Source: an uncultured Croceitalea sp. (GTDB lineage Bacteria; Bacteroidota; Bacteroidia; Flavobacteriales; Flavobacteriaceae). Taken from it: a stretch of 64,000 bases of DNA. Every line of letters begins with the position of its first letter. Position 1 is the first letter of the stretch. Shown piece by piece: positions 27,480 to 35,426 of this stretch. Location: positions 1 to 64,000 of the forward strand of contig CANNDD010000007.1 in NCBI GenBank assembly GCA_947503285.1. Direction: 5' to 3'. A program made the translations under genes and the position numbers. A model generated the notes under the pieces. It saw only the letters and a list, made by a program, of their open reading frames with translations. It was not told the origin of the DNA and searched no databases.

Positions 27480-28097
27480 TTAAACTTTTATAGAGCACCC
27501 AATTGCTTTTGTCAAGGTCAGCTCAATTTCCTTTCCTGCCAACATCGCGTCAACAGCATTCTCAACATATTTATCCTCCACTTGTGATGCATCTTGATAG
27601 TTATCATCAATGGCACCGATATAACGTACTATGTTACCTTTATCCGTGCGCTGCAACAAATACACATGTGGTGTTTTGGTAGCCCCATATTTCGGATAGA
27701 CCTTTTGGCCTTCATCAAATAAATAAGGAAATGTGAATCCTTTTTCCTTTGCCCTGATCTTCATGGCATCAAAGCTATCGCCGGGCTTAATACTTGGGTT
27801 ATTCGGATTTATGGCTATAACAGGAACACCCTGGGTTTTGTATTTCTCATCCAAAGCAATTATCCTATCCTCATAAGCTATGGCATACGGGCAGGTATTG
27901 CAAGTGAAAATTACCAGAAATCCTTTGGCGTTATCGTAGTCCGCTAAAGAAACCATTTTCCCATCAGTGTTTTTCAATGAAAAATCATCGGCAATAGCAC
28001 CGATTCCATAGCCTTTTATAGTATTATTTTCAATTGATGTGAAAGCTGTCAAGCTTAAGATAAGTACAAATGCACCCATTACTTTTCCAATTCCCAT
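27480..28097 (-). CDS. Exported thioredoxin-family (peroxiredoxin-like) protein
   Basis: This 205-residue protein has an N-terminal signal peptide (MGIGKVMGAFVLILSLTAFT) and a thioredoxin fold of the AhpC/TSA-like type: IADDFSLKNTDGKMVSLADY, then VIFTCNTCPYAIAYEDRI with a CxxC pair at residues 66 and 69. VIAINPNNPSIKPGDSFD and a cis-Pro region KTPHVYLL follow. It resembles periplasmic thioredoxin-family proteins of Bacteroidota and probably acts on disulfides or thiols outside the cytoplasm. It follows the TlpA-like gene by 7 bases, so they form a redox pair. Confidence 0.87.
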   Translation of the reverse strand: MGIGKVMGAFVLILSLTAFTSIENNTIKGYGIGAIADDFSLKNTDGKMVSLADYDNAKGFLVIFTCNTCPYAIAYEDRIIALDEKYKTQGVPVIAINPNNPSIKPGDSFDAMKIRAKEKGFTFPYLFDEGQKVYPKYGATKTPHVYLLQRTDKGNIVRYIGAIDDNYQDASQVEDKYVENAVDAMLAGKEIELTLTKAIGCSIKV

Positions 28098-28104
28098 AGT
28101 AGTA

Positions 28105-28653
28105 TTATTTAATGAACTTCAACAATTCCTTATTCAATTCGTCGTAGGTAAAACCGTGCGGATAAAAAGCTCTTTTACCTTTGTTATATATTAAGGTAGC
28201 TGGTATGCCCCCTTCCCAGTCATTGTCGATTTGAGGAATCCAATCGTTCATCTTTGGATCGTCTAAAATCACGACCTGTCCCTTTAATTTTTTTTCTTTA
28301 ACAAAGGGAACCAATCTTTTCTTCCACATTGATGGCATATCAAGGCTCACCAAAATCATTTCGACATTATTTGATTTTTGTTCTGCAAAGGTTTTCTCAA
28401 AAGCAGGAAGCTCTTCAATACAAGGTTTGCACCATGTAGCCCAAAAATTCACAATGTAAGTCTTATCATCTTGTTGATGCAATAATGGTTTTAACCCTTC
28501 ATAATCATATATCGTAAAAGGTACTTCGCTTTTTGAGCTCACAGCAACCTCGGCAGGGGTAACCTTTTCATTGAACTCCTCGGCTTTTTTACCGCTTGGT
28601 CCACAACTGTAGATTGATATCATCACAATGATAAGAGGCAACAAACGCTTCAT
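28105..28653 (-). CDS. TlpA-like thioredoxin lipoprotein
   Basis: This 182-residue lipoprotein has lipobox Cys17 (SIYSC) and a TlpA/ResA-type thioredoxin domain with the redox motif WCKPC (Cys75 and Cys78) in YIVNFWATWCKPCIEELPAF. A conserved cis-Pro comes later in GGIPATLIYNKG. It is likely a membrane-anchored periplasmic reductant, for example for cytochrome maturation or other disulfides. It is the first gene of a two-gene unit with the downstream thioredoxin-family protein. Confidence 0.9.
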   Translation of the reverse strand: MKRLLPLIIVMISIYSCGPSGKKAEEFNEKVTPAEVAVSSKSEVPFTIYDYEGLKPLLHQQDDKTYIVNFWATWCKPCIEELPAFEKTFAEQKSNNVEMILVSLDMPSMWKKRLVPFVKEKKLKGQVVILDDPKMNDWIPQIDNDWEGGIPATLIYNKGKRAFYPHGFTYDELNKELLKFIK

Positions 28654-28754
28654 GGTATCGAATTAGCAAGTAAAATTAACCAATGTGGTATCCTTGAATT
28701 TGGTTTTAACAAAAAATTAGCGGTTGTAACTGGTTTAAAGAAGAAGGTATCCAA

Positions 28755-28771
28755 TATATTTGTATATACAA
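28755..28771 (+). promoter_or_regulatory. marR promoter -7 box overlapped by a palindromic operator candidate
   Basis: TATATTTG (28755-28762) is a perfect TAnnTTTG -7 box. TTGTATATACAA (28760-28771) is a perfect 12-base palindrome that overlaps its end and covers the expected transcription start, 14 bases before the MarR ATG. MarR proteins commonly repress their own promoters through such palindromes. Confidence 0.55.
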
Positions 28772-28784
28772 TTGTTGTAATAAC

Positions 28785-29231
28785 ATGAATGTTGAGCAAA
28801 TCATAAAAACCACAAAACCCATTCCGTTGGCGACCAGAACGATCATTCATTTGTCTTTGGTCAATAGTAAACTGAACGAGGCCATGGGAAACGCGCTTAA
28901 ACCATTTGAAGTTTCATTGCAACAGTTTAACGTACTTCGAATTTTAAGGGGCCTAAGAGGGGAACCAGCAAATTTATCAACTTTAAATGAACGAATGGTC
29001 GCAAAAATGAGCAATACTACTCGTTTGGTCGACAAATTGCTTCTCAAAGAATTCGTGAAACGTGAAATATGTGAAACCAATCGAAGAAAAATCGAAATAT
29101 TCATCACACCTGAAGGGGAAAGAGCTTTGACCTTGATGGATGATGCGATAAAAAATGCAGAACAACAGGTGACACAAAATTTTTCGACAAAAGAACTCAA
29201 TGAATTAAACCAATTATTAGATAAATTTTAA
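28785..29231 (+). CDS. MarR-family transcriptional regulator
   Basis: This 148-residue winged-helix dimeric repressor has a dimerisation helix at the N-terminus, then the DNA-binding region with SLQQFNVLRILRGLRGEPAN (near residues 45-64). The recognition helix ERMVAKMSNTTRLVDKLLLK (near 69-88) and wing REICETNRRKIEIFITPEGE follow. It is followed by a nitroreductase gene after one base, so it likely controls that gene and itself in response to a redox-active or aromatic ligand. A palindrome over its own promoter supports autoregulation. It is divergent from the tlpA-like gene. Confidence 0.92.
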   Translation: MNVEQIIKTTKPIPLATRTIIHLSLVNSKLNEAMGNALKPFEVSLQQFNVLRILRGLRGEPANLSTLNERMVAKMSNTTRLVDKLLLKEFVKREICETNRRKIEIFITPEGERALTLMDDAIKNAEQQVTQNFSTKELNELNQLLDKF

Positions 29232-29232
29232 T

Positions 29233-29865
29233 ATGAACAACATCCTAGAAAACAGAACTTGGCGATATGCAACTAAAAAGTTCGATAGTACCAAGAAGGT
29301 TTCCGCAGAAGATTTAGAGTCACTTCTTGAAGCGACCAGGTTAAGTGCATCATCATACGGATTGCAACCCTATCACGTATTTGTGGTTACAGACCAAGCT
29401 TTAAAGGAGCAACTACGCGCAGTATCTTGGGGACAATCGCAAATTACCGATGCTTCCCATATTATCGTTTTTGCCCATAAAACCGATTTTGGTTCGGAAT
29501 TAATAGATACGTATCTGGAAAATGTTTCTGAAACCAGAAACATTCCGGCCGAAAGCCTAAAAGGATATGGGGATTTTATGAAATCAAAATTATTGGACCT
29601 TTCGACCGATAGTAAGGCAAATTGGACCGCAAAACAGACCTATCTCGCTTTAGGTAATGTAATGCAGGCGGCGGCTGAACTAAAAATCGACACCTGCCCT
29701 ATGGAAGGCTTTGAGGCCGAGAAATACAACGAAATCCTTGAATTGTCTGAAAAAAATCTTAGCGTATCGGTGGTATTGCCTATCGGATACCGCTCTGCTG
29801 AAGACGATACGCAACATTATGCAAAAGTTCGTCAGTCAAAAGAAGAATTATTTACACATATATAA
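29233..29865 (+). CDS. Nitroreductase-family NAD(P)H oxidoreductase (NfsB-like)
   Basis: This 210-residue FMN enzyme has family features: RTWRYATKKFDSTKKVSAED at the N-terminus, RLSASSYGLQPYHVFVVTD near residues 36-54 (FMN-binding Ser/Ser region), AKQTYLALGNVMQAAAELKI with DTCPMEGFEAEKY near 132-164, and VVLPIGYRSAEDD near 180. It reduces quinones or nitroaromatics in the cytoplasm. It lies one base after the MarR gene stop, a regulator-target arrangement. Confidence 0.9.
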   Translation: MNNILENRTWRYATKKFDSTKKVSAEDLESLLEATRLSASSYGLQPYHVFVVTDQALKEQLRAVSWGQSQITDASHIIVFAHKTDFGSELIDTYLENVSETRNIPAESLKGYGDFMKSKLLDLSTDSKANWTAKQTYLALGNVMQAAAELKIDTCPMEGFEAEKYNEILELSEKNLSVSVVLPIGYRSAEDDTQHYAKVRQSKEELFTHI

Positions 29866-29904
29866 ATCATTAAACAATTACAAACAGAAAACAATTTTAA
29901 AATC

Positions 29905-30480
29905 ATGAAAAAGAACATTTTAAGTTTAGCATTGGCCTTGGCAGTCGGATTCGCAGCAACTGCCAACAAAGTCGACGATGACAAAAAAGAAGTAAAAACC
30001 GATGCTAGCTCCGTTACTTGGAAGGCGTACAAAGTAACCGGTTCACATACAGGTACGATCAATTTGAAATCAGGTGCCCTTATGTTCGATGGCGACAAAT
30101 TGACCGGTGGTGAGTTTGTCGTAGATATGACAACCATCAACACAACTGACCTTTCTGGAAAATCCAAAAGTGATCTAGATGGCCATTTACATTCTGATGA
30201 TTTCTTTTCAACAGCTTCAAACCCTACTTCAAATTTGGTTTTTACCAATGTGAAGTCTTCTGGTAAGAATTCATATGAAGTAACCGGGGATTTGACCATT
30301 AAGGGAATCACTAAACCAGTGACTTTTGATGTTTCGGTTTATGGTAGCAAGGCAACTGCAACGTTGAAGGTGGACAGAACCAACTACGATGTAAAATATG
30401 GTTCAGGAAGCTTCTTCGACAATTTGGGGGACAAAACGATATACGACGAGTTTGATCTAGTGGTCGATTTAGAATTCTAA
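29905..30480 (+). CDS. YceI-family periplasmic protein
   Basis: This 191-residue secreted lipocalin-like barrel has a signal peptide MKKNILSLALALAVGFAATA. Typical YceI sequence includes SSVTWKAYKVTGSHTGTINL, then LTGGEFVVDMTTINTTDLSG, GHLHSDDFFSTASNPTSNLV and KPVTFDVSVYG. The family binds isoprenoid-like lipids. It is 39 bases after the nitroreductase gene, so MarR control may extend to it. A strong terminator follows. Confidence 0.93.
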   Translation: MKKNILSLALALAVGFAATANKVDDDKKEVKTDASSVTWKAYKVTGSHTGTINLKSGALMFDGDKLTGGEFVVDMTTINTTDLSGKSKSDLDGHLHSDDFFSTASNPTSNLVFTNVKSSGKNSYEVTGDLTIKGITKPVTFDVSVYGSKATATLKVDRTNYDVKYGSGSFFDNLGDKTIYDEFDLVVDLEF

Positions 30481-30510
30481 TCCAACTACATAGTGAAAAA
30501 GAAAAGGGGA

Positions 30511-30541
30511 ATATCCTGCTATTTAAGCAGGATATTTTTTT
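30511..30541 (+). terminator. Intrinsic terminator after the YceI gene
   Basis: ATATCCTGCT (30511-30520) and AGCAGGATAT (30526-30535) form a perfect 10-bp stem with loop ATTTA, followed by TTTTTT. It closes the marR-nitroreductase-yceI unit just before the trp operon promoter. Confidence 0.92.
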
Positions 30542-30556
30542 ATTATCAATCTTTAA

Positions 30557-30587
30557 TTTGAAAGTTTCGATTTGATTTCTATATTTG
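30557..30587 (+). promoter_or_regulatory. trp operon promoter
   Basis: TTTG (30557-30560), a 19-base spacer and TATATTTG (30580-30587) match the Bacteroidota promoter pattern TTTG and TAnnTTTG. The expected start is within a few bases of the leader-peptide ATG at 30593, so the leader mRNA would be nearly leaderless. Confidence 0.75.
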
Positions 30588-30592
30588 AACCA

Positions 30593-30646
30593 ATGAAAAC
30601 AATGAACAAAACTTGGTGGTGGAACAACTTACGTCGAAATTCGTGA
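30593..30646 (+). CDS. trpL: trp operon leader peptide
   Basis: This 17-residue peptide, MKTMNKTWWWNNLRRNS, contains three consecutive Trp codons (30614-30622) and ends with TGA at 30644-30646. It lies between the trp promoter and a terminator hairpin directly before trpE. This is the signature of ribosome-mediated attenuation: low Trp-tRNA stalls the ribosome at the TGG run and favours read-through. A second ATG at 30602 could also start the peptide. Confidence 0.85.
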   Translation: MKTMNKTWWWNNLRRNS

Positions 30647-30675
30647 GCTAGTCCTACTATTCCCAATTCATATAA

Positions 30676-30708
30676 AAGGCTTGTCATCACGACAAGCCTT
30701 AATTTTTT
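30676..30708 (+). terminator. trp attenuator (terminator hairpin)
   Basis: AAGGCTTGTC (30676-30685) pairs perfectly with GACAAGCCTT (30691-30700) around ATCAC, followed by AATTTTTT. It ends 14 bases before the trpE ATG and 54 bases after the TGG run ends. A competing antiterminator was not clear by eye; GTGAGCT at the leader stop can form a weak G-U-rich pairing with GGCTTGT. Confidence 0.85.
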
Positions 30709-30721
30709 GAATCAATTTGAA

Positions 30722-32119
30722 ATGACATATCAATTAGAAACACACTACAAAAAAATACTTGCCGACACCATTACACCGGTCAGTGTCTATCTCAAGATAA
30801 GGGACAAGTATCCCAACAGCATTTTGTTGGAGAGTAGTGATTATCATGCCAATGACAACAGTTTTTCATACATCTGCTGCAATCCTATTGCTTCAATTAA
30901 AGTTGAGAATGAGATAATTACCAAAGAATTTCCGGATGGTATCAAGCAAGAAATCGAAATTACCGACACTGTCGATGTAATTCAAGAAATGGATGCGTTC
31001 AGAAAACAATTTTCAGTGGAAGACCAAGAGTTCAAATTCATTACCAACGGTCTTTTCGGCTTTATGGCCTATGATGCCGTGCGGTATTTCGAAGATGTAT
31101 CTATTTCGAAAAAAGAAAATTCCCTTACCATACCCGATATGTTCTATGCAGTTTATCAGAACATCATTGCTATAAATCATTTTAAGAATGAAGCTTATAT
31201 TTTCGCCCATTGTTTTGAAAGTGAAAATAATATTCCGCAACTGGAACAGGTTTTGAACGTTCGAAGTTTCGCCTCTTATAATTTCTCAAAAGACGGAACC
31301 GTAAAAACGAATTTAGAAGATGAGGCGTTTAAAGAACACGTGGCCTTGGCCAAAAAACATTGCCAGCGCGGTGACGTGTTTCAATTGGTACTCTCGAGAA
31401 GGTTTTCACAACGATTTAAAGGTGATGAATTTAATGTGTATCGCGCCTTACGCTCTATAAACCCTTCTCCCTATCTCTTTTTCTTCGATTATGGTGATTT
31501 TAAGATTTTTGGAAGCTCCCCAGAGGCACAGCTTGTCGTCAAAGATGGTAAGGCAGAGATCCACCCGATCGCTGGCACCTATAAGCGTACTGGAAATGAT
31601 GAAAAAGATGCTGAACTGGCCATAAAATTGGCCGAAGACGAGAAGGAGAACAGCGAACATGTCATGCTGGTCGATCTGGCGCGTAATGACCTTAGTAGAA
31701 ATGGAAACTTGGTCAATGTGGAAACCTATCGAGAAGTACAATACTTCTCGCATGTGATTCATTTGGTCTCAAAGGTTACCGGAATGAAAAAACCGGACAT
31801 TTCCACTTTAAAAATTGTAGCGGATACGTTTCCGGCAGGCACATTAAGCGGTGCCCCCAAGCATATGGCCATGCAACTTATAGAAAAGTATGAAAAAACC
31901 AGTCGTGGATATTATGGTGGAGCTATTGGCTTTATGGATTTTAAAGGCAATTTCAACCATGCCATTATGATCCGAACGTTTTTGAGCAAAAACCATGAAC
32001 TTCATTTTCAAGCTGGAGCAGGGCTGGTAGCCGCTTCAAACGCCAATGATGAATTACAGGAAACCTACAACAAACTTGGCGCTTTGAACAAAGCACTTGA
32101 AATTGCAGAAACCATCTAA
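30722..32119 (+). CDS. trpE: Anthranilate synthase component I
   Basis: This 465-residue chorismate-using enzyme makes anthranilate with TrpG. The chorismate-binding C-terminal domain shows FQLVLSRRFSQRF near residue 223, SPSPYLFFFDYGDFKIFGSSPE-type sequence near 250 (here NPSPYLFFF), HPIAGTYKRTGNDEKDAELA near 287, and DTFPAGTLSGAPKHMAMQLI near 372. The feedback-site segment LLESSDYHANDNSFSY near the N-terminus keeps the LLES motif, so Trp inhibition is expected. The ATG at 30722 is chosen over a TTG at 30707 that would begin inside the attenuator U tract. Confidence 0.96.
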   Translation: MTYQLETHYKKILADTITPVSVYLKIRDKYPNSILLESSDYHANDNSFSYICCNPIASIKVENEIITKEFPDGIKQEIEITDTVDVIQEMDAFRKQFSVEDQEFKFITNGLFGFMAYDAVRYFEDVSISKKENSLTIPDMFYAVYQNIIAINHFKNEAYIFAHCFESENNIPQLEQVLNVRSFASYNFSKDGTVKTNLEDEAFKEHVALAKKHCQRGDVFQLVLSRRFSQRFKGDEFNVYRALRSINPSPYLFFFDYGDFKIFGSSPEAQLVVKDGKAEIHPIAGTYKRTGNDEKDAELAIKLAEDEKENSEHVMLVDLARNDLSRNGNLVNVETYREVQYFSHVIHLVSKVTGMKKPDISTLKIVADTFPAGTLSGAPKHMAMQLIEKYEKTSRGYYGGAIGFMDFKGNFNHAIMIRTFLSKNHELHFQAGAGLVAASNANDELQETYNKLGALNKALEIAETI

Positions 32120-32189
32120 AGCCTCCTTACCTCCAATAGGGGGAAAAGATAAATTATGAAGAAAGAAGAAACCAGATCTACCGAAAATT

Positions 32190-32206
32190 CCTCCCCATTG
32201 GGGAGG
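32190..32206. repeat. GC-rich palindrome at the 5' end of trpG
   Basis: CCTCCCC (32190-32196), ATT and GGGGAGG (32200-32206) form a 7-bp palindrome followed by CCAGGTGGGG. A looser CCTCC/GGGGG version lies at 32130-32143 just after the trpE stop. It stands out from the AT-rich surroundings and looks like an inserted intergenic repeat. Confidence 0.6.
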
Positions 32207-32224
32207 CCAGGTGGGGCCATATTA

Positions 32225-32788
32225 ATGATAGACAATTACGATAGTTTCACTTTTAACTTAGTGCACTATCTAGAAGATCTTGATCGTGAAGTTATTGTCA
32301 AACGTAACGACCAATTAACCGTAGAAGAGGTCGATGCCTTTGACGAAATTGTGCTTTCCCCAGGACCTGGAATACCCGATGAGGCAGGGTTGTTAAAAGA
32401 GATCATTAAAACCTATGGGCCCACCAAACGAATTTTTGGGGTATGCCTCGGGCAACAAGCTATTGGAGAAGTATATGGCGGTAGCTTGATTAACCTGGAT
32501 CAGGTGTATCACGGAGTGGCTACTTCCATAACTATTGAGATTGAAGATTATATTTTTCAAGGATTGCCCAAGAAAATCGAAGTAGGTCGATACCATTCTT
32601 GGGTGGTAAATTCAAATTTACCAGAAGCCTTAGAGGCAACCTCCTTTGATGGAAACAGGCAAGTAATGTCGTTACGCCACAAAGAATTTGATATTAGGGC
32701 GGTACAGTTTCACCCAGAATCGGTTTTAACCCCGGAAGGCAAACAAATACTTAAAAACTGGCTGGAGGCTAAACCCAAGAGTGATTGA
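32225..32788 (+). CDS. trpG: Anthranilate synthase component II (glutamine amidotransferase)
   Basis: This 187-residue glutaminase supplies ammonia to TrpE. The class I amidotransferase nucleophile lies in RIFGVCLGQQAIGE (Cys near residue 77), with the oxyanion region SPGPGIPDEAG near 50 and the catalytic His/Glu in AVQFHPESVLTPEG near 161-174. The ATG at 32225 gives MIDNYDSFTFNLVHYL, the usual TrpG start. The frame is open to an ATG at 32156, but the 23 extra residues (SSPLGRPGGA and neighbours) are the translation of a GC-rich palindromic repeat. It is second in the operon. Confidence 0.95.
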   Translation: MIDNYDSFTFNLVHYLEDLDREVIVKRNDQLTVEEVDAFDEIVLSPGPGIPDEAGLLKEIIKTYGPTKRIFGVCLGQQAIGEVYGGSLINLDQVYHGVATSITIEIEDYIFQGLPKKIEVGRYHSWVVNSNLPEALEATSFDGNRQVMSLRHKEFDIRAVQFHPESVLTPEGKQILKNWLEAKPKSD

Positions 32789-32850
32789 TTAGTAAGGGGT
32801 AATTAATAACATCTAACTACTCATTACTAACAACTAAAGACTATTTTACA

Positions 32851-33846
32851 ATGAAAGAAATACTAAACAGGCTTATTAATCACGAAATCCTTGAAAAAGA
32901 GGATGCCAAACAAATTCTGGTCAATATTGCCAAAGGGGATTACAACACGAGTCAAATCGCTGCATTTTTAACGGTATATATGATGCGCAGCATTACCATT
33001 GAAGAGCTCGAGGGTTTTCGAGACGCGCTTTTAGAACTCTGTTTGGCCGTTGATCTTTCAGAATATAACCCTGTTGATCTCTGTGGTACCGGTGGGGATG
33101 GAAAAGATACTTTCAATATTTCTACTTTGGCCTCTTTTGTGACCGCAGGTACAGGTGTGAAAGTGACCAAGCATGGTAATTATGGGGTCTCTTCAAAATG
33201 CGGTAGTAGCAATGTGATGGAGTTTTTGGGAATCAAATTCAGTAATGAAGCTGATTTCCTCAAAAAGTCAATTGATGAAACCGGCATTTGTGTTTTACAT
33301 GCACCCCTGTTCCATCCCGCCATGAAAAATGTTGCCCCCATTCGAAGGGAATTAACGGTTAAAACCTTCTTTAATATGTTGGGACCTATGGTGAATCCAG
33401 CGTTTCCAAAAAATCAAATGGTCGGGGTGTTTAATTTAGAATTGGCACGGATGTATGGTTACCTCTATCAAAACACCAACAAAAACTTTACGGTACTACA
33501 TGCATTGGATGGATATGATGAAATCAGCCTAACAGGCGACACCAAGACCATTTCAAATGGTTCTGAAGGTATTATCAAGCCCTCCGATTTTGGAATTGAT
33601 CCCATATCTGAAAATGAGATTATTGGCGGGGACGATGTCGCTGATTCGGCCCAAATATTTATGAATGTACTGAATGGAAAAGGTTCGGAAGCACAAAATA
33701 ATGTGGTTTGTGCCAATGCAGGTGTTGCCATTGCAACGGTTAAAAATACCACCCCAAAAGCAGGATTTGAACTGGCAAAGGAATCTTTGTTAGGTGGAAA
33801 AGGATTGATGGCATTGAAAAAATTGCAGGAATTGAGTAAGAACTAA
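32851..33846 (+). CDS. trpD: Anthranilate phosphoribosyltransferase
   Basis: This 331-residue enzyme transfers phosphoribose from PRPP to anthranilate. The PRPP-binding motif DLCGTGGDGKDTFNISTLAS (near residues 76-95) is intact. It is followed by KHGNYGVSSKCGSSNVMEFLG near 110 and the anthranilate-site HAPLFHPAMKNVAPIRRELTVKTFFNMLGPMVNP near 148-181. It follows trpG after 62 bases that contain quasi-repeated TAACTACTCATTACTAAC-like words. Confidence 0.97.
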   Translation: MKEILNRLINHEILEKEDAKQILVNIAKGDYNTSQIAAFLTVYMMRSITIEELEGFRDALLELCLAVDLSEYNPVDLCGTGGDGKDTFNISTLASFVTAGTGVKVTKHGNYGVSSKCGSSNVMEFLGIKFSNEADFLKKSIDETGICVLHAPLFHPAMKNVAPIRRELTVKTFFNMLGPMVNPAFPKNQMVGVFNLELARMYGYLYQNTNKNFTVLHALDGYDEISLTGDTKTISNGSEGIIKPSDFGIDPISENEIIGGDDVADSAQIFMNVLNGKGSEAQNNVVCANAGVAIATVKNTTPKAGFELAKESLLGGKGLMALKKLQELSKN

Positions 33847-33861
33847 TAATAAAACATCATT

Positions 33862-33876
33862 CTGAGCGCAGTTGAA
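33862..33876. repeat. Short dispersed repeat word between trpD and trpC
   Basis: The reverse complement of 33862-33876 reads TTCAACTGCGCTCAG, one base different from TTCGACTGCGCTCAG at 16374-16388 beside tRNA-Trp. It lies in the 86-base trpD-trpC gap, again at an operon boundary. It looks like half of a dispersed palindromic repeat. Confidence 0.5.
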
Positions 33877-33932
33877 GGCAATAGAACACGAATTCAATAG
33901 ATTCCTTCACTTCATTCTCAATATCGAATAAA

Positions 33933-34715
33933 ATGAACATACTAGATAAAATAGTAGCTGACAAGCGTAAGGAGGTGGATTTAAAAAAGTCCATCCTCCC
34001 CATCTCGCAATTTGAAAACTTTTCCCTTTTTGATAGAAAAGGAGCCTCCTTGGCCCAACTATTGAGGAAAAGTTCAACAGGTATTATTGCCGAACATAAA
34101 CGTCGCTCTCCATCGAAAAAGACCATTAATCAAAATACCAACGTTGGGCAAGTAGCCAAAGGGTATCAAAATGCAGGGGTTTGTGGCATGAGCGTTCTGA
34201 CCGACATCAAATATTTTGGTGGATCAATTGAAGATCTCGTATTGGCAAGGGCTTCAGTAAGCATGCCCTTACTACGCAAAGAATTCATCATTGACGAATA
34301 CCAATTGATAGAGGCAAAAGCATATGGTGCTGACGTGATTTTGTTGATTGCCGCGGTATTGACAAAAGAGAAAATCAAAACATTTTCAGAACTGGCAAAA
34401 AGTCTGGGCTTAGATGTTTTGTTAGAGGTTCATAATGAAGAAGAGTTGCAAAAATCCCTGATGCCTAGTTTAGATATGTTAGGGGTCAATAATCGAGATC
34501 TTAAAACCTTCGAAGTTAACTTAGAAACCAGCAAGAAGCTGGCAAGCTTGATTCCTGAAGATTTCGTAAAAGTTTCAGAGAGTGGCATTAGCGCTGTGGA
34601 AGCTATCAAAGATTTAAAAGGGTATGGATACCAAGGTTTTTTGATTGGAGAGAATTTTATGAAAACTGAAAATCCAGGAAAAAGCGCCAAAGCGTTTATA
34701 GATAACCTAAAATGA
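33933..34715 (+). CDS. trpC: Indole-3-glycerol phosphate synthase
   Basis: This 260-residue TIM-barrel enzyme closes the indole ring. It starts MNILDKIVADKRKEVDLKKS, with the catalytic Lys region IIAEHKRRSPSKKTI near residue 50, PLLRKEFIIDEYQLIEAKAYGADVILLIAA near 110-140 and the phosphate-binding loop KVSESGIS near 212, then GFLIGENFMK. It is a separate gene from trpF here, unlike the fused trpCF of enterics. It follows trpD by 86 bases. Confidence 0.96.
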   Translation: MNILDKIVADKRKEVDLKKSILPISQFENFSLFDRKGASLAQLLRKSSTGIIAEHKRRSPSKKTINQNTNVGQVAKGYQNAGVCGMSVLTDIKYFGGSIEDLVLARASVSMPLLRKEFIIDEYQLIEAKAYGADVILLIAAVLTKEKIKTFSELAKSLGLDVLLEVHNEEELQKSLMPSLDMLGVNNRDLKTFEVNLETSKKLASLIPEDFVKVSESGISAVEAIKDLKGYGYQGFLIGENFMKTENPGKSAKAFIDNLK

Positions 34716-34778
34716 ATAACCAGAAGTAATGATTTTCCTTTGAGGAAAAGATTGCTTCACGATGTGGGCAATAAGGCT

Positions 34779-35426
34779 ATGAAATTAAAGGTATGCGGAA
34801 TGAAATACAATCCCAAAGCGGTTGCTACCTTGCAGCCTGATTATTTGGGTTTTATATTCTGGGAAAAATCAGCCCGTTACTTTGACGGTCAAATTCCTCC
34901 GCTTCCACTTGGAACAAAAAAAATAGGGGTCTTTGTCAATGCTTCGTTAGCAGAGGTTTTGGAAAAAGTCAAAAAGTATCATTTAAATGGGGTACAGCTA
35001 CACGGTCAAGAAAGTCCGGAATATTGCAAAAACTTAAAAAAAGCTTTGATTGATGAAGTCTCGACTGCATTCGACCTCATAATCATCAAAGTCTTTTCTA
35101 TAAAAGATACGTTTGATTTTAATGTGCTCGAGCCTTTTGAAGAGTTCTGCGATTATTATTTATTTGATACCAAAGGAAAACTTCCTGGTGGAAATGGCTA
35201 TACTTTTGATTGGTCCGTTTTAAAGGATTATCCTTCTACAAAACCTTATTTTTTAAGTGGTGGTATAAGACTGAACGAAGCCGATGCCCTTCATGAGTTC
35301 TCAAAAAGACCGGAATCACGGTATTGCCATGCCATTGATGTAAATAGTGGTTTTGAATCAAGACCGGGATTCAAAAAAATTGATGAATTGGAAAAGTTTA
35401 AACATTTATTAACTGACAAAGAATGA
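34779..35426 (+). CDS. trpF: Phosphoribosylanthranilate isomerase
   Basis: This 215-residue TIM-barrel isomerase has a catalytic Cys in KVCGMKYNP near residue 5, then PDYLGFIFWEKSARYF, VQLHGQESPEYC near 76-87, the general acid Asp in FDTKGKLPGGNG near 128 and FLSGGIRLNEA near 156-166. The ATG at 34779 (MKLKVCGMKYN) is preferred to a TTG at 34740. That TTG sits next to a small hairpin (TTTTCCT/AGGAAAA, 34733-34749) in the trpC-trpF gap. Its stop overlaps the trpB start (ATGA), coupling the two. Confidence 0.95.
   Translation: MKLKVCGMKYNPKAVATLQPDYLGFIFWEKSARYFDGQIPPLPLGTKKIGVFVNASLAEVLEKVKKYHLNGVQLHGQESPEYCKNLKKALIDEVSTAFDLIIIKVFSIKDTFDFNVLEPFEEFCDYYLFDTKGKLPGGNGYTFDWSVLKDYPSTKPYFLSGGIRLNEADALHEFSKRPESRYCHAIDVNSGFESRPGFKKIDELEKFKHLLTDKE

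Noticed and set aside
34733-34749. Small hairpin in the trpC-trpF gap as a terminator
   Set aside because: The stem is 7 AT-rich pairs without a U tract, and the downstream trp genes need read-through.
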